Assembly: GCF_963457605.1 (NCBI RefSeq)
Contig: NZ_OY735139.1
Coordinates: 186,001-250,000 of the forward strand
Reading direction: 5' to 3'
DNA from: an uncultured Gellertiella sp.
GTDB taxonomy: Bacteria > Pseudomonadota > Alphaproteobacteria > Rhizobiales > Rhizobiaceae
Length of the DNA: 64,000 bases
Every line of letters begins with the position of its first letter. The first letter of the stretch is position 1. Made by a program: the position numbers and the translations under genes. The notes under the pieces were generated by a model. The model was not told where the DNA came from. It ran no database searches and worked only from the letters and a program-made list of their open reading frames with translations. Shown piece after piece: positions 1 to 10,163 of this stretch.

Positions 1-1347
1 GTGCCCGTTGTTGCAACCGGTGCCGTCAGCCGCCCGATCCTTGCCGCCCTGCCCTTTTCGCCCACCGCCAGCCAGACAAATGCCGTTGCCGAGGTGCTGG
101 CCGACATGGCGGGCGACCAGCGGATGCTCAGGCTGTTGCAGGGCGATGTCGGTTCCGGCAAGACGCTGGTGGCGCTGCTGTCGATGGCAGCGGCGGTGGA
201 AAGCGGCGGGCAGGCGGTGCTGATGGCACCGACCGAAATCCTCGCCCGCCAGCACCATGCGACCATCTCGAAAATGGCGGCGGCGGCGGGCCTGACGGTG
301 GAAGTCCTCACTGGCCGCACCAAGGGCCGTGAGCGGGACGCCATCGTCGAGCGCATCGCCAGCGGCGAGGCCCAGATCGTCATCGGCACCCATGCGCTGT
401 TCCAGGACAGTGTCACCTACCGCAACCTGCTGCTGGCGGTGGTGGACGAGCAGCACCGGTTCGGTGTACACCAGCGGCTGCGGCTGACGGCCAAGGGCAT
501 TTCGCCCCACATGCTGGTGATGACCGCAACCCCCATTCCGCGCACCCTCGTTCTTGCCGCCTTCGGTGACATGGATGTCTCGAAACTCACCGAGAAACCG
601 GCGGGCCGCAAGCCGATCCAGACCATCACCGTGCCGATGGAGCGCACCGGCGACATTATCGACCGGCTCCGCTCCGCCCTTGCCGAGGGCAAGAAGGCCT
701 ACTGGATCTGCCCGCTGGTCGAAGAATCCGACGTGTCCGACCTGATGTCGGTGGAGGAGCGGTTTGCCGTGCTGGAAAAGGCGCTGCGGGTGCCCATCGG
801 CCTTGTCCATGGCCGGATGGCGGGGACGGAAAAGGATGCGGTGATGCAGGCCTTCAAATCCGGCGAGACCCGCCTGCTGGTCGCCACCACCGTGGTCGAG
901 GTCGGTGTCGACGTGCCGGATGCGACGATCATGGTGATCGAACATGCCGAACGCTTCGGGCTGGCGCAATTGCACCAGCTGCGCGGCCGGGTCGGGCGCG
1001 GCGACGAAGCCTCGACCTGCATCCTGCTCTACAAGGGGCCGCTGGGGGAAACCGGCAAGGCGCGGCTGTCGATCCTGCGGGAATCCGAGGACGGATTTCT
1101 GATCGCCGAGGAAGACCTGAAGCTGAGGGGCGAAGGCGAATTGCTCGGCACCCGCCAGTCCGGCACGCCCGGCTTCCGGCTGGCCAGCCTTGAGGCCCAT
1201 GCGGATCTGCTGGAAATCGCCCGGAAGGATGCCGCCTACATGATCGAGCGCGATCCCGACCTCGCCAGCGCGCGCGGCGAAGCCCTGCGCACCCTGCTCT
1301 ATCTCTACCGCCGCGACGAGGCGATCCGCTTTTTACGCGCCGGGTGA
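1..1347 (+). CDS. recG: ATP-dependent DNA helicase RecG, C-terminal part
   Basis: RecG remodels stalled replication forks and branched recombination intermediates using ATP. The visible 448 residues carry the superfamily 2 helicase core: Walker A (GDVGSGKT, about residues 48-55), the RecG-type DEQH Walker B box at 149-152 followed by RFG, the motif III TATPIPRT, and the second helicase domain with QLRGRVGRG. Full-length RecG is about 700 residues, so the N-terminal wedge/OB domain lies left of the window. The GTG at base 1 is only an in-frame codon at the window edge, not the true start. The gene converges with the DUF502 gene and overlaps its end by 15 bp. The call is very secure. Confidence 0.97.
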   Translation: MPVVATGAVSRPILAALPFSPTASQTNAVAEVLADMAGDQRMLRLLQGDVGSGKTLVALLSMAAAVESGGQAVLMAPTEILARQHHATISKMAAAAGLTVEVLTGRTKGRERDAIVERIASGEAQIVIGTHALFQDSVTYRNLLLAVVDEQHRFGVHQRLRLTAKGISPHMLVMTATPIPRTLVLAAFGDMDVSKLTEKPAGRKPIQTITVPMERTGDIIDRLRSALAEGKKAYWICPLVEESDVSDLMSVEERFAVLEKALRVPIGLVHGRMAGTEKDAVMQAFKSGETRLLVATTVVEVGVDVPDATIMVIEHAERFGLAQLHQLRGRVGRGDEASTCILLYKGPLGETGKARLSILRESEDGFLIAEEDLKLRGEGELLGTRQSGTPGFRLASLEAHADLLEIARKDAAYMIERDPDLASARGEALRTLLYLYRRDEAIRFLRAG

Positions 1348-2055
1348 CGGCAGGTCTGCGACAGATTGGGATCTGGGCGCGGCGGCCCCTTCGCGGGGCT
1401 TGAAATCCGGGGTGATCAGGCCGCCTGAGAGCAGCACCTTGGCGGCATCCTCCGGGCTCATGTCCAGCATGACGATCTTGCGTTTCGGCACGAAGATCAG
1501 GAAGCCTGCGGTCGGGATCGGGGTTGGCGGCAGGAAGACGGCCACCATGTCTTCGCCCATTTCATTGAATTTCGCGCCGATCTCGCCCTTCGGCTGCGAG
1601 GAGATGAACACCAGCGCCCAGAGGCCAGGGCCGGGATATTCGATCAGCCCGACCCGCTTGAAGGACGAGGACTGGTCCTTCAGCACCGATTCGAAGATCT
1701 GCTTGACGCCGCGATAGATGGAACTGACCAGCGGCATGCGATGCACGAGGCGTTCGCCGAATTCGACGATGCTGCGGCCGATCAGGTTCTTGCCGAGCAG
1801 GCCGACGACGGTGATCAGAACCACCGCAATCAGCAGGCCGAAGCCCGGAATGGCGAATTTTAGGTAACTTTCCGGGTTGTAACGGTAGGGAATATAGGGA
1901 TTGACCCAGCTGTCGGCCCAATGGATGAAGGTCCAGGTCAGCCAGATCGTGATGGCAATCGGCGCACAGATGATCAGCCCGGTCAGAAAATTGTTCCTGA
2001 GCCGGGTGGCGAAACTTTCCCGCTTCGGCGGTTCGGTCAACCTGATCTCGTCCAC
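1333..2055 (-). CDS. DUF502 family membrane protein
   Basis: A 240-residue protein with two clear hydrophobic segments (about residues 20-45 and 65-90), then a soluble C-terminal part with the family hallmark of an aliphatic, proline- and glycine-rich stretch (VFLPPTPIPTAGF). It matches DUF502, a conserved proteobacterial inner-membrane family without an assigned reaction. It lies 16 bp after glmS on the same strand, so it is probably co-transcribed with it; the recG-DUF502-glmS arrangement is familiar in rhizobia. The final codons overlap the end of recG on the other strand. Family membership is well supported; the function is unknown. Confidence 0.88.
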   Translation of the reverse strand: MDEIRLTEPPKRESFATRLRNNFLTGLIICAPIAITIWLTWTFIHWADSWVNPYIPYRYNPESYLKFAIPGFGLLIAVVLITVVGLLGKNLIGRSIVEFGERLVHRMPLVSSIYRGVKQIFESVLKDQSSSFKRVGLIEYPGPGLWALVFISSQPKGEIGAKFNEMGEDMVAVFLPPTPIPTAGFLIFVPKRKIVMLDMSPEDAAKVLLSGGLITPDFKPREGAAAPRSQSVADLPSPGA

Positions 2056-2071
2056 ATCAAACCTTTGTCGC

Positions 2072-3898
2072 TCATTCCACCGTCACGGACTTGGCCAGAT
2101 TGCGCGGCTGGTCCACATCCGTACCCATGAACACGGCGGTATGATAGGCCAGAAGCTGGATCGGCAGCGAGAATACCATGGGGGCGATCAGTTCATCCAC
2201 CTCGGGCAGCACGATTGTCGCCATGGTCGGCAGATTTGAGGCGACCGCGCCCTTTTCATCGGTGATGAAGATGATCCTGCCGCCGCGCGCGGCCACTTCC
2301 TGCATGTTGGAGACGGTCTTGTCGAAGAACCGGTCATGCGGGGCAATCACGATCACCGGCATGTTCTCGTCGATCAGCGCGATGGGACCATGCTTCAGCT
2401 CGCCCGCCGCATAGCCTTCGGCGTGGATATAGGAGATTTCCTTGAGCTTCAGCGCCCCCTCCAGCGCCAGCGGATAGCTGGTGCCGCGACCGATATAGAG
2501 GACATCCTTGTATTTCGACAGTTCCCGCGACAGGCTCTCCATCTGCGGCTGGATGCGGTTGAGGACCGCGCTCATGATGCGCGGCATCTCGGTCAGATGG
2601 CGGACCAGTTCCTTCTCGCCCGCCTCATCCAGCGTGCCCCGGGCCCGCCCGGCGGCAATGGCAAGGCTTGCCAGAACGGTCAGCTGGCAGGTGAAGGCCT
2701 TGGTCGAGGCAACGCCGATTTCAGGCCCGGCAAGGATCGGAAACACCGCATCCGATTCGCGGGCGATGGTGGATTCACGGACATTGACGACCGCGCCGAT
2801 CTTCAGCCCGTTTTCCCGGCAATAGCGCAATGACGCCAGCGTGTCGGCGGTTTCGCCGGATTGCGAGATGAACAGCGCTGCCTGATCGGCGGAAAGCGGC
2901 ATTTCGCGGTAGCGGAATTCCGAGGCCACATCAATTTCGACCGGCAGCCGGGCATAGCGCTCGAACCAGTATTTGCCGGTGAGGCCGGCGAGATAGGCGG
3001 TGCCGCAGGCGGAAATCGCCAGACGCGACACGCTGGAAAAGTCGATCAGCGCCGTCTCGGCATTGACCTTGAGTGCGGCAAAATCGACGTAATGGCCGAG
3101 CGCATGGGAAATCACTTCCGGCTGCTCGTAGATTTCCTTTTCCATGAAATGGCGGTGATTGCCCTTGTCGACCACGAAGACGGCGGCCTGCGAAATCTGG
3201 CGCGGCCGTTCGACCGGATTGCCGGCGAAATCGGTAATCAGCGCCCCCTTGTGGCTGATGATTGCGAGATCGCCATCCTGCATGTAGGTGATCTGGTTGG
3301 TAAAGGGCGACAGCGCAATCGCATCGGACCCGAGGAAGGTTTCGCCCTTGCCGAAGCCGATGGCCAGCGGCGGGCCTGAGCGCGCGCCGAGCAGCGTATC
3401 GGGATCATCCTGAAACAGCACCACCAGCGCATAGGCCCCGGTGACGCGGTTCAGCATCTTCAGCATGGCGGCGCGGTGATCGAGACCGTCGCGGGTATAT
3501 TTTGCCAGCAGATGGGCGACGACCTCGGTGTCGGTCTGCGACAGGAAGAGGCAGCCTTCGGCCCGCAGCTCATCGCGCAGCTCGGAGAAATTCTCGATGA
3601 TGCCGTTGTGAACGACGGCGACGCCATCAACGAAATGCGGGTGGGCATTGGTTTCGTTCGGCACGCCATGGGTGGCCCAGCGGGTATGGGCAATGCCGGT
3701 CGTGCCGGCCAGCGGCTCGTCGGCAAGCCGCTTCTGCAGGTTGACCAGCTTGCCTTCCGCCCGGCGGCGATCCAGCACGCCTTCATGCACGGTGGCAATC
3801 CCGGCGGAATCATAGCCGCGATATTCAAGCCGGGTCAGCGCATCCACCAGCCGTCCGGCGACCGGTTGCGTTCCGACAATACCAACAATGCCGCACAT
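2072..3898 (-). CDS. glmS: glutamine--fructose-6-phosphate aminotransferase (isomerizing)
   Basis: GlmS makes glucosamine-6-phosphate from fructose-6-phosphate and glutamine, the first committed step to UDP-GlcNAc for peptidoglycan and LPS. The protein is 608 residues, normal for the family. It starts MCGIVGIVG, so Cys2 becomes the N-terminal nucleophile of the class II glutaminase domain (about 1-220). Two SIS sugar-isomerase domains follow (about 285-425 and 455-600; the SQSGETADT motif binds sugar phosphate), ending in the conserved KSVTVE. It lies downstream of glmU with a 115-bp gap, so the UDP-GlcNAc genes are adjacent. I saw no glmS ribozyme-like structure in the leader, as expected outside Gram-positives. 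Confidence 0.98.
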   Translation of the reverse strand: MCGIVGIVGTQPVAGRLVDALTRLEYRGYDSAGIATVHEGVLDRRRAEGKLVNLQKRLADEPLAGTTGIAHTRWATHGVPNETNAHPHFVDGVAVVHNGIIENFSELRDELRAEGCLFLSQTDTEVVAHLLAKYTRDGLDHRAAMLKMLNRVTGAYALVVLFQDDPDTLLGARSGPPLAIGFGKGETFLGSDAIALSPFTNQITYMQDGDLAIISHKGALITDFAGNPVERPRQISQAAVFVVDKGNHRHFMEKEIYEQPEVISHALGHYVDFAALKVNAETALIDFSSVSRLAISACGTAYLAGLTGKYWFERYARLPVEIDVASEFRYREMPLSADQAALFISQSGETADTLASLRYCRENGLKIGAVVNVRESTIARESDAVFPILAGPEIGVASTKAFTCQLTVLASLAIAAGRARGTLDEAGEKELVRHLTEMPRIMSAVLNRIQPQMESLSRELSKYKDVLYIGRGTSYPLALEGALKLKEISYIHAEGYAAGELKHGPIALIDENMPVIVIAPHDRFFDKTVSNMQEVAARGGRIIFITDEKGAVASNLPTMATIVLPEVDELIAPMVFSLPIQLLAYHTAVFMGTDVDQPRNLAKSVTVE

Positions 3899-4013
3899 GT
3901 GGGGCTCTCCTCATTCGTAATGTAACAGGCGCTGTTCCTACCGGTTTTCCCGGTGAATTCAACACCACCGGCGGTCACGTTCGATTTCGAACCGTTACAG
4001 GCCATACCAAGGA

Positions 4014-5381
4014 TCAGGCTGATTTGGACGCCTTCGCCGCTTTCAGCGCAAGGTTGCGCTCGCGGATCAGCCGGGCCCGGCCCGGCTTGATGTCCTGGCG
4101 GGCGCGGCCGAGCGCCAGCGCATCTTCCGGTACATCCTCGGTGATGACGCTGCCCGAACCGACAATCGCCCCCTTGCCGACAGAGACGGGTGCGACCAGC
4201 GAGGTGTTGGAGCCGATGAAGGCATTATCGCCGATCCGGGTCTCGTGCTTGTTCACCCCGTCATAATTGCAGGTGATGGTGCCCGCTCCGATATTGCTGT
4301 GGGCGCCTATAAAGGCATCGCCGATATAGGTGAGATGGTTGACCTTGGCCCCCTCGCCGATCTCGGCCTTCTTCACCTCGCAGAAATTGCCGACCTTGGC
4401 ATCGCGGCCGAGATTGGCCCCCGGACGCAGTCGGGCGAAGGGCCCGACGGTCGCGCCATCGGCGACCTGTGCGCCCTCTATATGGCAGAAGGCGTGGATG
4501 GTCGCGCCGCTGCGGATCACCGCGCCGGGGCCGAAGACCACATTCGGCTCGATCAGCACTTCGGGTTCGATCACCGTATCATGGCAGAGAAACACGGTTT
4601 CCGGCGCAATCATCGACACGCCTGACAGCATCAGTTCCTGCCTGCGGCGCTGCTGCCACAGGCGTTCGATGACGGCGAGTTCGGCGCGGGTGTTGCAGCC
4701 GGTCATTTCGACTTCCGGCGCATCGACCGCCGTCACCCGCCCCCCGAGCGCACGGGCGATTTCGACAAGATCGGTCAGGTAATATTCGCCCTTGGCATTG
4801 GCATTGGTAATGCGGGACAGGAGATCGAGCGCCTTTTTGCCATTGATCGCCATCAGCCCGCTGTTGCACCAGGTCACCTGGCGCTCGGCCTCGCTGGCGT
4901 CCTTTTCCTCGCGAATCGCAACGAGTTCGCCGTCTTCGACCAGCAGGCGGCCATAGCCGAACGGGTTGGCGGCGTGAAAACCGATGACGACGATGTCATT
5001 GCCTTCCGCAAGCTTTGCCCGCGCGGCGGCAAGCGGTCCTGCGGTCAGCAAGGGTACATCGCCGTAAGCGACCAGGATCTGGTCATAGCCCCGGGCAATC
5101 TCGTCGGCGGCCATCTGTACTGCGTGGCCGGTGCCCTTGCGCTCGCTCTGGAAATGCGGTGTCACCGTCAACCCGCCGATGCGGGCGGCTTTGGCGACGG
5201 CATCGGCGTCGCGGCCCGTCACCAGCGCCACATCCTCGATCCCCGATTCCCTGACCGCCTGCATGACATGCGAGATCATCGCACGGCCAGCGACCGGATG
5301 CAGCACCTTCGATTTCGAGGACTTCATCCGCGTGCTGTCACCCGCAGCCAGAACCACCGCCAGACACCGACCTTCAACCAT
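4014..5381 (-). CDS. glmU: bifunctional GlmU: GlcN-1-P acetyltransferase / GlcNAc-1-P uridylyltransferase
   Basis: GlmU acetylates glucosamine-1-phosphate and then joins UTP to give UDP-GlcNAc. The N-terminal pyrophosphorylase domain opens with [11 protein letters not shown] and KVLH (about residues 10-27), and the C-terminal half is a left-handed beta helix of hexapeptide repeats with the catalytic-loop region around [11 protein letters not shown] chose the ATG at 5381 (455 residues) over ATGs at 5387 and 5423 because GGGAG lies 6 nt upstream of it; the longer versions add residues foreign to the family. The second glycine of the usual GxG nucleotide loop is serine here, which rhizobial GlmU proteins tolerate. 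It is adjacent to glmS on the same strand. Confidence 0.97.
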   Translation of the reverse strand: MVEGRCLAVVLAAGDSTRMKSSKSKVLHPVAGRAMISHVMQAVRESGIEDVALVTGRDADAVAKAARIGGLTVTPHFQSERKGTGHAVQMAADEIARGYDQILVAYGDVPLLTAGPLAAARAKLAEGNDIVVIGFHAANPFGYGRLLVEDGELVAIREEKDASEAERQVTWCNSGLMAINGKKALDLLSRITNANAKGEYYLTDLVEIARALGGRVTAVDAPEVEMTGCNTRAELAVIERLWQQRRRQELMLSGVSMIAPETVFLCHDTVIEPEVLIEPNVVFGPGAVIRSGATIHAFCHIEGAQVADGATVGPFARLRPGANLGRDAKVGNFCEVKKAEIGEGAKVNHLTYIGDAFIGAHSNIGAGTITCNYDGVNKHETRIGDNAFIGSNTSLVAPVSVGKGAIVGSGSVITEDVPEDALALGRARQDIKPGRARLIRERNLALKAAKASKSA

Positions 5382-5499
5382 GGACATCTCCCGAACAGAC
5401 CGGCAGTCGTGTGAACCGCACACCCGCCACGCATTTATCCCGCTGTAGCAAAAAACCGGCGAATGTCCAAAACTCTCGCGGCTACGGTGAAATGCAGGC

Positions 5500-6786
5500 T
5501 CAGATCCGGTTCATCAGGATCTTGTCGATCCGACGGCCATCCATGTCGATCACCTCGAAGCGGAAGCCGAAACGCTCGAGAATATCGCCTTCCTCCGGCG
5601 ATTTGCGCAGTTCCTGCACGAGATAGCCGGCAATGGTCTCGAAATTTCCCTCGGTCTCGATGCTGTCGAGATCGAGTGCCAGTTCGATTTCGTGGATCGG
5701 GGTGCGCCCGTCGATCACGTAGCTGCCGTCCTCGCGCTGGCGGATCAGCGTCGATTCGCCGGCGTCATAGTTGGAGGGCAGAATGCCGACGATGGCTTCG
5801 AGCAGGTCTGCCGGAGTGACGATGCCTTCGGTGCTGCCGTATTCATCGACGATGATCGCCATGTGCATCGGCGTCGACTTGAAGGTTTCGAGCGCCTTCA
5901 GGCAGGTCGTGGTCTCGGGAATGGCGCGGATTTCCTGGACCAGAGGGCGAAGGGCAAAGGAGGAGGCGTCCGCTGTCGCCGCAAAGATGTCGCGGGCATT
6001 GACGGCACCGATGACATTGCGATTGTCGCCCTCGACCACGAGGTAGCGGGAATGGCCGCTGGTCTCGACCTCGCGCCGGATCTCTTCCAGCGAATCGTTG
6101 ATGTCGAGCGACACGATTTCGGTGCGGTGGGTCATGATCGATTTCACCGAGCGGTCACCGAGCCCGATGATCCGTCGCAGGATGTCGTGTTCCGCCTTCT
6201 CGATCACGCCGCTTTCCGCCCCTTCGGCAAGAACCGCGTGGACCTCCGCTTCAGTCACCTCGTCGGCGCTCTTCGACAGCATGCCGGTCGCCCGCATGAA
6301 GAGATGGGCGGAAAACTCGAACAGGTAGACGAAGGGTGCGGCGATCCGCGACAGCATCGCCATCGGCCGCGCCACGATCAGCGCCAGCGCATCGGCATTG
6401 CCGAGGGCGGTCTGCTTCGGGATGAGTTCGCCGATGATCACCGAGAAATAGGTGAGGATCGTCACCACCACGGCAACTGCCACCGAATGGCTGTAGGCTC
6501 CGATATAGGGCATGGCCTCAAAGGCCGGGGCTGCCTGATCGGCAATCTGCGCCCCGCCATAGGCACCCGTGAGCGTCGCCACCAGGGTGATGCCGACCTG
6601 CACGGTGGAAAGGAATTTCGCCGGATCCTCGGCAAGCCGGAGCGCCACCAGCGCCCGCCGGTCTCCCTGCTTGGCCTTCTGCCGCAGCATCGGGCGGCTG
6701 GCCGACACAATCGCCATTTCCGACAGCGAGAAGAAGGCATTGATCAGGAGAAGAACAAAGATGACCGCAATTTCAGTCGTAATCAT
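5500..6786 (-). CDS. hemolysin-family CNNM/CorC-type membrane protein with CBS pair
   Basis: A 428-residue protein of the HlyC/CorC (TerC-like) family. It has an N-terminal DUF21/CNNM transmembrane domain with about four hydrophobic segments (residues 1-190), a tandem CBS pair (about 205-330), and a C-terminal CorC_HlyC transporter-associated domain (about 345-425). Members are implicated in Mg2+/Co2+ efflux or cation homeostasis; the substrate here cannot be told from sequence. The ATG at 6786 places the first membrane helix at the N terminus as in relatives; an upstream in-frame extension of 65 residues is polar and atypical, so I rejected it. It is a single gene between glmU and the BMP transporter. 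Confidence 0.88.
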   Translation of the reverse strand: MITTEIAVIFVLLLINAFFSLSEMAIVSASRPMLRQKAKQGDRRALVALRLAEDPAKFLSTVQVGITLVATLTGAYGGAQIADQAAPAFEAMPYIGAYSHSVAVAVVVTILTYFSVIIGELIPKQTALGNADALALIVARPMAMLSRIAAPFVYLFEFSAHLFMRATGMLSKSADEVTEAEVHAVLAEGAESGVIEKAEHDILRRIIGLGDRSVKSIMTHRTEIVSLDINDSLEEIRREVETSGHSRYLVVEGDNRNVIGAVNARDIFAATADASSFALRPLVQEIRAIPETTTCLKALETFKSTPMHMAIIVDEYGSTEGIVTPADLLEAIVGILPSNYDAGESTLIRQREDGSYVIDGRTPIHEIELALDLDSIETEGNFETIAGYLVQELRKSPEEGDILERFGFRFEVIDMDGRRIDKILMNRI

Positions 6787-6963
6787 GAACCACCATCGGG
6801 GTCGGTTATCCCGGTTTTGAGCGGGTGCCGGGTTTTCCTGAGCCTTTCGGCCTTCGGTCCCGACTGGAAAGTCAGAAGATGCAAATGCTGTATCTGAGCC
6901 AGTCAGATAGTGCATCGCCCGCGCAAAGACAATCTCGGCCATGCCGGTCGTCCAGACGCAAAC

Positions 6964-6985
6964 GGGGGCACCCGAAGGCACCCCC
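6964..6985 (-). terminator. intrinsic terminator with UUCG tetraloop, end of BMP operon
   Basis: Read on the minus strand this is a 9-bp GC-rich stem (two G-T wobbles) closed by C(TTCG)G, an exceptionally stable tetraloop, with a short T run (GTTTGC) after it. It lies 25 bp past the stop of the substrate-binding protein gene, where the importer operon should end. Confidence 0.65.
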
Positions 6986-7010
6986 GTGTCATTTGCAGGT
7001 CCAGACCTTG

Positions 7011-8084
7011 TTATTGCGGCAGCTTGTCGTCCACGCCTTCGATGTAGAAGTTCATGCCGAGAATGGTGCCGTCATCGGCGCTTTCGCCCGCCTTCAGCCA
7101 GTCCGAGCCGTCCTGCTTCTTGATCGGGCCGCTAAAGGGCTTCAGTTCGCCGGACTTGATCTTGGCTTCTGTGTCTTCCGCCATCTTCTTGACGTCGTCA
7201 GGAATGTTGGTGAAGGGCGCCATGGTCAGGATGCCGTCCTTCAAGCCGTCGAAGCTCTGCTGCGAGGACCACTTGCCATCAAGCAGCGCCTGGGTGCGCT
7301 TGATGTAATAGGCACCCCAGGTGTCGACAATCGAGCTCATCTGGGCGGTCGGGCCTGCGGCAATCATGTCCGAGGCCTGGCCGAAGGCATGGATCTTGCG
7401 CTCTTCGGCAACCTGCATCGGCGCAGTCGTGTCGGTGTGCTGGGTCAGCACGTCGACACCTTGGTCGATCAGCGCCTTGGCGGCATCGGCTTCCTTGCCC
7501 GGGTCGAACCAGGTGTTGACCCAGATGACCTTCAGCTTGAAGTCAGGATTGACGCTGCGTGCGCCATGCAGGAACGAGTTGATGCCTGCCACCACTTCCG
7601 GGATCGGGAAGGAGGCGATGTAGCCGGCAACTCCGGTCTTCGACATTTTCGCGGCGATCTGGCCGTTGATGTAGCGGCCTTCGTAGAAGCGCGAATTATA
7701 GGTCGAAACGTTCGGCGCGACCTTGTAGCCGGTGGCGTGCTCGAACTTCACATCCGGGAATTTCTGGGCAACCTTGAGGGTTGCGTCCATGAAGCCGAAG
7801 GACGTTGTGAAGATCAGGGCGCAGCCGGAGCGGGCCATGCGTTCGATGGCGCGTTCGGCATCGGGGCCTTCCGGCACGTTTTCGAGGAACGGCGTTTCGA
7901 CCTTGTCGCCAAGGGCCTTGTCGAGCTGCTGGCGGCCGAGTTCATGCGCCTGGGTCCAGCCGCCATCGGTCTTGGAACCGACATAGACGAAGCAAACCTT
8001 GGTCTTGTCTGCGGCCTGAACAGCAGAGCCGACGCTGATCATCATGGCTGCCGTTGCGGCGAGCGCGAGTGCGATTTTCTTCAT
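7011..8084 (-). CDS. BMP family ABC transporter substrate-binding protein
   Basis: A 357-residue periplasmic binding protein of the basic membrane protein (BmpA/PnrA) family, which usually captures nucleosides or purines. The N terminus is a typical signal peptide (MKK, a hydrophobic core, cleavage near VQA-AD, about residue 24). The mature part carries the BMP domain, including the GYIASFPIPEV segment. I chose the ATG at 8084 because the signal peptide begins there and GGGG lies 8 nt upstream; upstream in-frame sequence is low-quality coding. It is the last gene of the ATPase-permease-permease-binding-protein cluster, 67 bp after the second permease. The ligand is inferred from family only. 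Confidence 0.93.
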   Translation of the reverse strand: MKKIALALAATAAMMISVGSAVQAADKTKVCFVYVGSKTDGGWTQAHELGRQQLDKALGDKVETPFLENVPEGPDAERAIERMARSGCALIFTTSFGFMDATLKVAQKFPDVKFEHATGYKVAPNVSTYNSRFYEGRYINGQIAAKMSKTGVAGYIASFPIPEVVAGINSFLHGARSVNPDFKLKVIWVNTWFDPGKEADAAKALIDQGVDVLTQHTDTTAPMQVAEERKIHAFGQASDMIAAGPTAQMSSIVDTWGAYYIKRTQALLDGKWSSQQSFDGLKDGILTMAPFTNIPDDVKKMAEDTEAKIKSGELKPFSGPIKKQDGSDWLKAGESADDGTILGMNFYIEGVDDKLPQ

Positions 8085-8151
8085 ATTCACCCCTTTTTTG
8101 GTTCTCTGGTTTTTGGTCTTGAGCGTTTCCACGCCGGTTTTTAAAGCGGTA

Positions 8152-9069
8152 TTAACGGTCGGGCACGAAGGGCTTGCCGAGGCAGGCCGGGGTATTGATG
8201 AGGGTCGTGCGGCGATTATGCGAGATCGCGATGAGAACGACAATAGTCGCCGCATAGGGAAGTGCGGAGAGAAACTGGCTGGGCACCCCGATCCCCAGCG
8301 CCTGCGCATGCAATTGCCCGATGGTGACCGCCCCGAACAGGTAGCCGCCCGCCAAAATCCGCCACGGCCGCCAGGAGCCGAAGACGACGAGCGCCAGCGC
8401 GATCCAGCCGCGCCCGGCAGACATGTTTTCCACCCATTGCGGCGTATAGATCAGCGACAGCTGCGCCCCGGCTAGACCCGCACAGGCACCGCCGAACAGC
8501 ACGGCGAGATAGCGCGTCCTGATCACGTTGATGCCGAGCGCATGGGCGGAGCCATGGCTGTCGCCGATGGCGCGCAGTTTCAGGCCGGTGCGGGTTTTGA
8601 ACAGGAACCAGTTGACGCCGAAGACCAGCACGATCGACAGGTAGAAGATGATGTCCTGCCGGAACAGGATCGGCCCGACGACCGGAATATCCGACAGCAC
8701 CGGGATGGCGATCTCCGGCAGCCTGACGCCGGGCACGCCGACGAAACTTTCGCCGAGATTGCCGGAAACGCCGAGGCCGAGAATGGTCAGCGCCAGACCC
8801 GTCGCCACCTGGTTGGCGACCAGCGTCAGGGTGAGGAAGCCGAAGAGCAGCGAGAAGGCAGCTCCTGTCGCCATCCCGGCCAGAACGCCGAGATAGGGCG
8901 AGCCGGTCATCTGCGCGCAGGCAAAGGCGCCGATGGCCCCCATGATCATCATGCCTTCGACGCCAAGATTGAGGACGCCGGAGCGTTCGGTCACCAGTTC
9001 CCCCAGCGCGGCAATGACCAGCGGGGTCGCGGCGGTGATGACGGTGAGCAGGATTGCTTCGAGGATCAT
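8152..9069 (-). CDS. ABC transporter permease, BMP/nucleoside type (second permease)
   Basis: A 305-residue integral membrane protein of the branched-chain-type permease family (BPD_transp_2), with about eight hydrophobic segments. The opening ATPLVIAALGELVTERSG and LNLGVEGMM motif are hallmarks of the smaller permease paired with BMP binding proteins (NupQ/YufQ type). Its start overlaps the stop of the first permease gene by 4 bp (ATGA), implying translational coupling. It should form the channel as a heterodimer with that permease and be energised by the two-domain ATPase encoded upstream. Confidence 0.92.
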   Translation of the reverse strand: MILEAILLTVITAATPLVIAALGELVTERSGVLNLGVEGMMIMGAIGAFACAQMTGSPYLGVLAGMATGAAFSLLFGFLTLTLVANQVATGLALTILGLGVSGNLGESFVGVPGVRLPEIAIPVLSDIPVVGPILFRQDIIFYLSIVLVFGVNWFLFKTRTGLKLRAIGDSHGSAHALGINVIRTRYLAVLFGGACAGLAGAQLSLIYTPQWVENMSAGRGWIALALVVFGSWRPWRILAGGYLFGAVTIGQLHAQALGIGVPSQFLSALPYAATIVVLIAISHNRRTTLINTPACLGKPFVPDR

Positions 9070-10163
9070 CTGGAGGCCTCTCCCTGCATTTTGGCACTGA
9101 GTGTGGTCCAGACGATGCGCACCTTGTAGCGGATCAGCGTATCGCAGGAGAGAACGAAGAACAGCAGCAGCCCCTGAAACACCCGGGTGACCTTGTCGGA
9201 AACCCCGAGAGACAGCTGCGCCGCCTCGCCGCCGAGATAGGTGAGCGCCAGCACCAGGCCGGACGCGATGATGCCGAGCGGATTGAGGCGGCCAAGGAAG
9301 GCGACGATGATCGCGGTAAAGCCGTAGCCGGGCGAGATCACCGGCTGCAGATGGCCGATGGAGCCCGAGACTTCCGAGATCCCGGCAAGGCCGGAGAGTG
9401 CGCCGGACAGCAGCATCGAGAACCAGATCATCCTTCGTCCGGAAAAGCCCGCAAACCGCCCTGCCCGCTCGGATTCGCCAAGCACCGCAACTTCAAAGCC
9501 CTTCAGCGTGAAGCGCATCATGAACCAGATCGCCAGCGCCGCGATGATCGCGAAGGCAAAAGCCCAATGGGCCCGGCCCGAGGCGAGCATGGCGGGCAAG
9601 GTGGCAGCGTCGGAAAAGGTCACGGATTCGGGGAAATTCATGCCGCCGGGATTGCGCCAGTGGCCGCGCACCAGCCAGTCGAGGAACAGTTGCGCGATGT
9701 AGACCAGCATCAGGCTGGTCAGGATTTCATTGGTGTTCATCCGGCTTTTCAGAAAGGCGGGGATCGCCGCATAGAGCGCGCCGCCGATGGCACCCATCAC
9801 CAGCATCAGCGGCAGCACCAGCCAGGAATGCCATTCCGGCACCAAGATCGGCAGGATAGACCCGGTGATCGCCCCGATGGTGAACTGGCCCTCGGCACCG
9901 ATGTTCCAGTTGTTGGAGCGGTAGCAGACGGAGAGCCCCACCCCGATCAGGATCAGCGGCGCCGCCTTGATCGCCAGCTCATGCAGCGACCAGACTTCCG
10001 TCAGCGGATCGATGAAGAAGCTGTAGAGCGCATCGAGCGGGCTCTTTCCCAGCAGCGCGAACATGATCGCACCCGCGATGGTCGTCAGCAGCAGGGCGAG
10101 CAGCGGCGAGACAATCGAAAACAACTGCGACTGGCCGGCCCGTTTTTCAAGTTCAATGCGCAT
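9066..10163 (-). CDS. ABC transporter permease, BMP/nucleoside type (first permease)
   Basis: A 365-residue membrane protein of the BPD_transp_2 family, the larger permease (NupP/YufP type) of BMP-dependent importers. It shows an N-terminal helix, then about nine hydrophobic segments; the NNWNIGAEGQFTIGA stretch is the conserved cytoplasmic coupling region of this group. It overlaps the upstream ATPase gene by 11 bp and the downstream permease by 4 bp, so the three are translated as one unit. It partners with the other permease in the inner membrane. Confidence 0.92.
   Translation of the reverse strand: MRIELEKRAGQSQLFSIVSPLLALLLTTIAGAIMFALLGKSPLDALYSFFIDPLTEVWSLHELAIKAAPLILIGVGLSVCYRSNNWNIGAEGQFTIGAITGSILPILVPEWHSWLVLPLMLVMGAIGGALYAAIPAFLKSRMNTNEILTSLMLVYIAQLFLDWLVRGHWRNPGGMNFPESVTFSDAATLPAMLASGRAHWAFAFAIIAALAIWFMMRFTLKGFEVAVLGESERAGRFAGFSGRRMIWFSMLLSGALSGLAGISEVSGSIGHLQPVISPGYGFTAIIVAFLGRLNPLGIIASGLVLALTYLGGEAAQLSLGVSDKVTRVFQGLLLFFVLSCDTLIRYKVRIVWTTLSAKMQGEASR

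Noticed and set aside
3899-4013. Possible RIME fragment or glmS ribozyme before glmS
   Set aside because: Only about 12 bp (CCGGTTTTCCCG) match the repeat, and no ribozyme-like structure is visible; the ribozyme is a Gram-positive feature.
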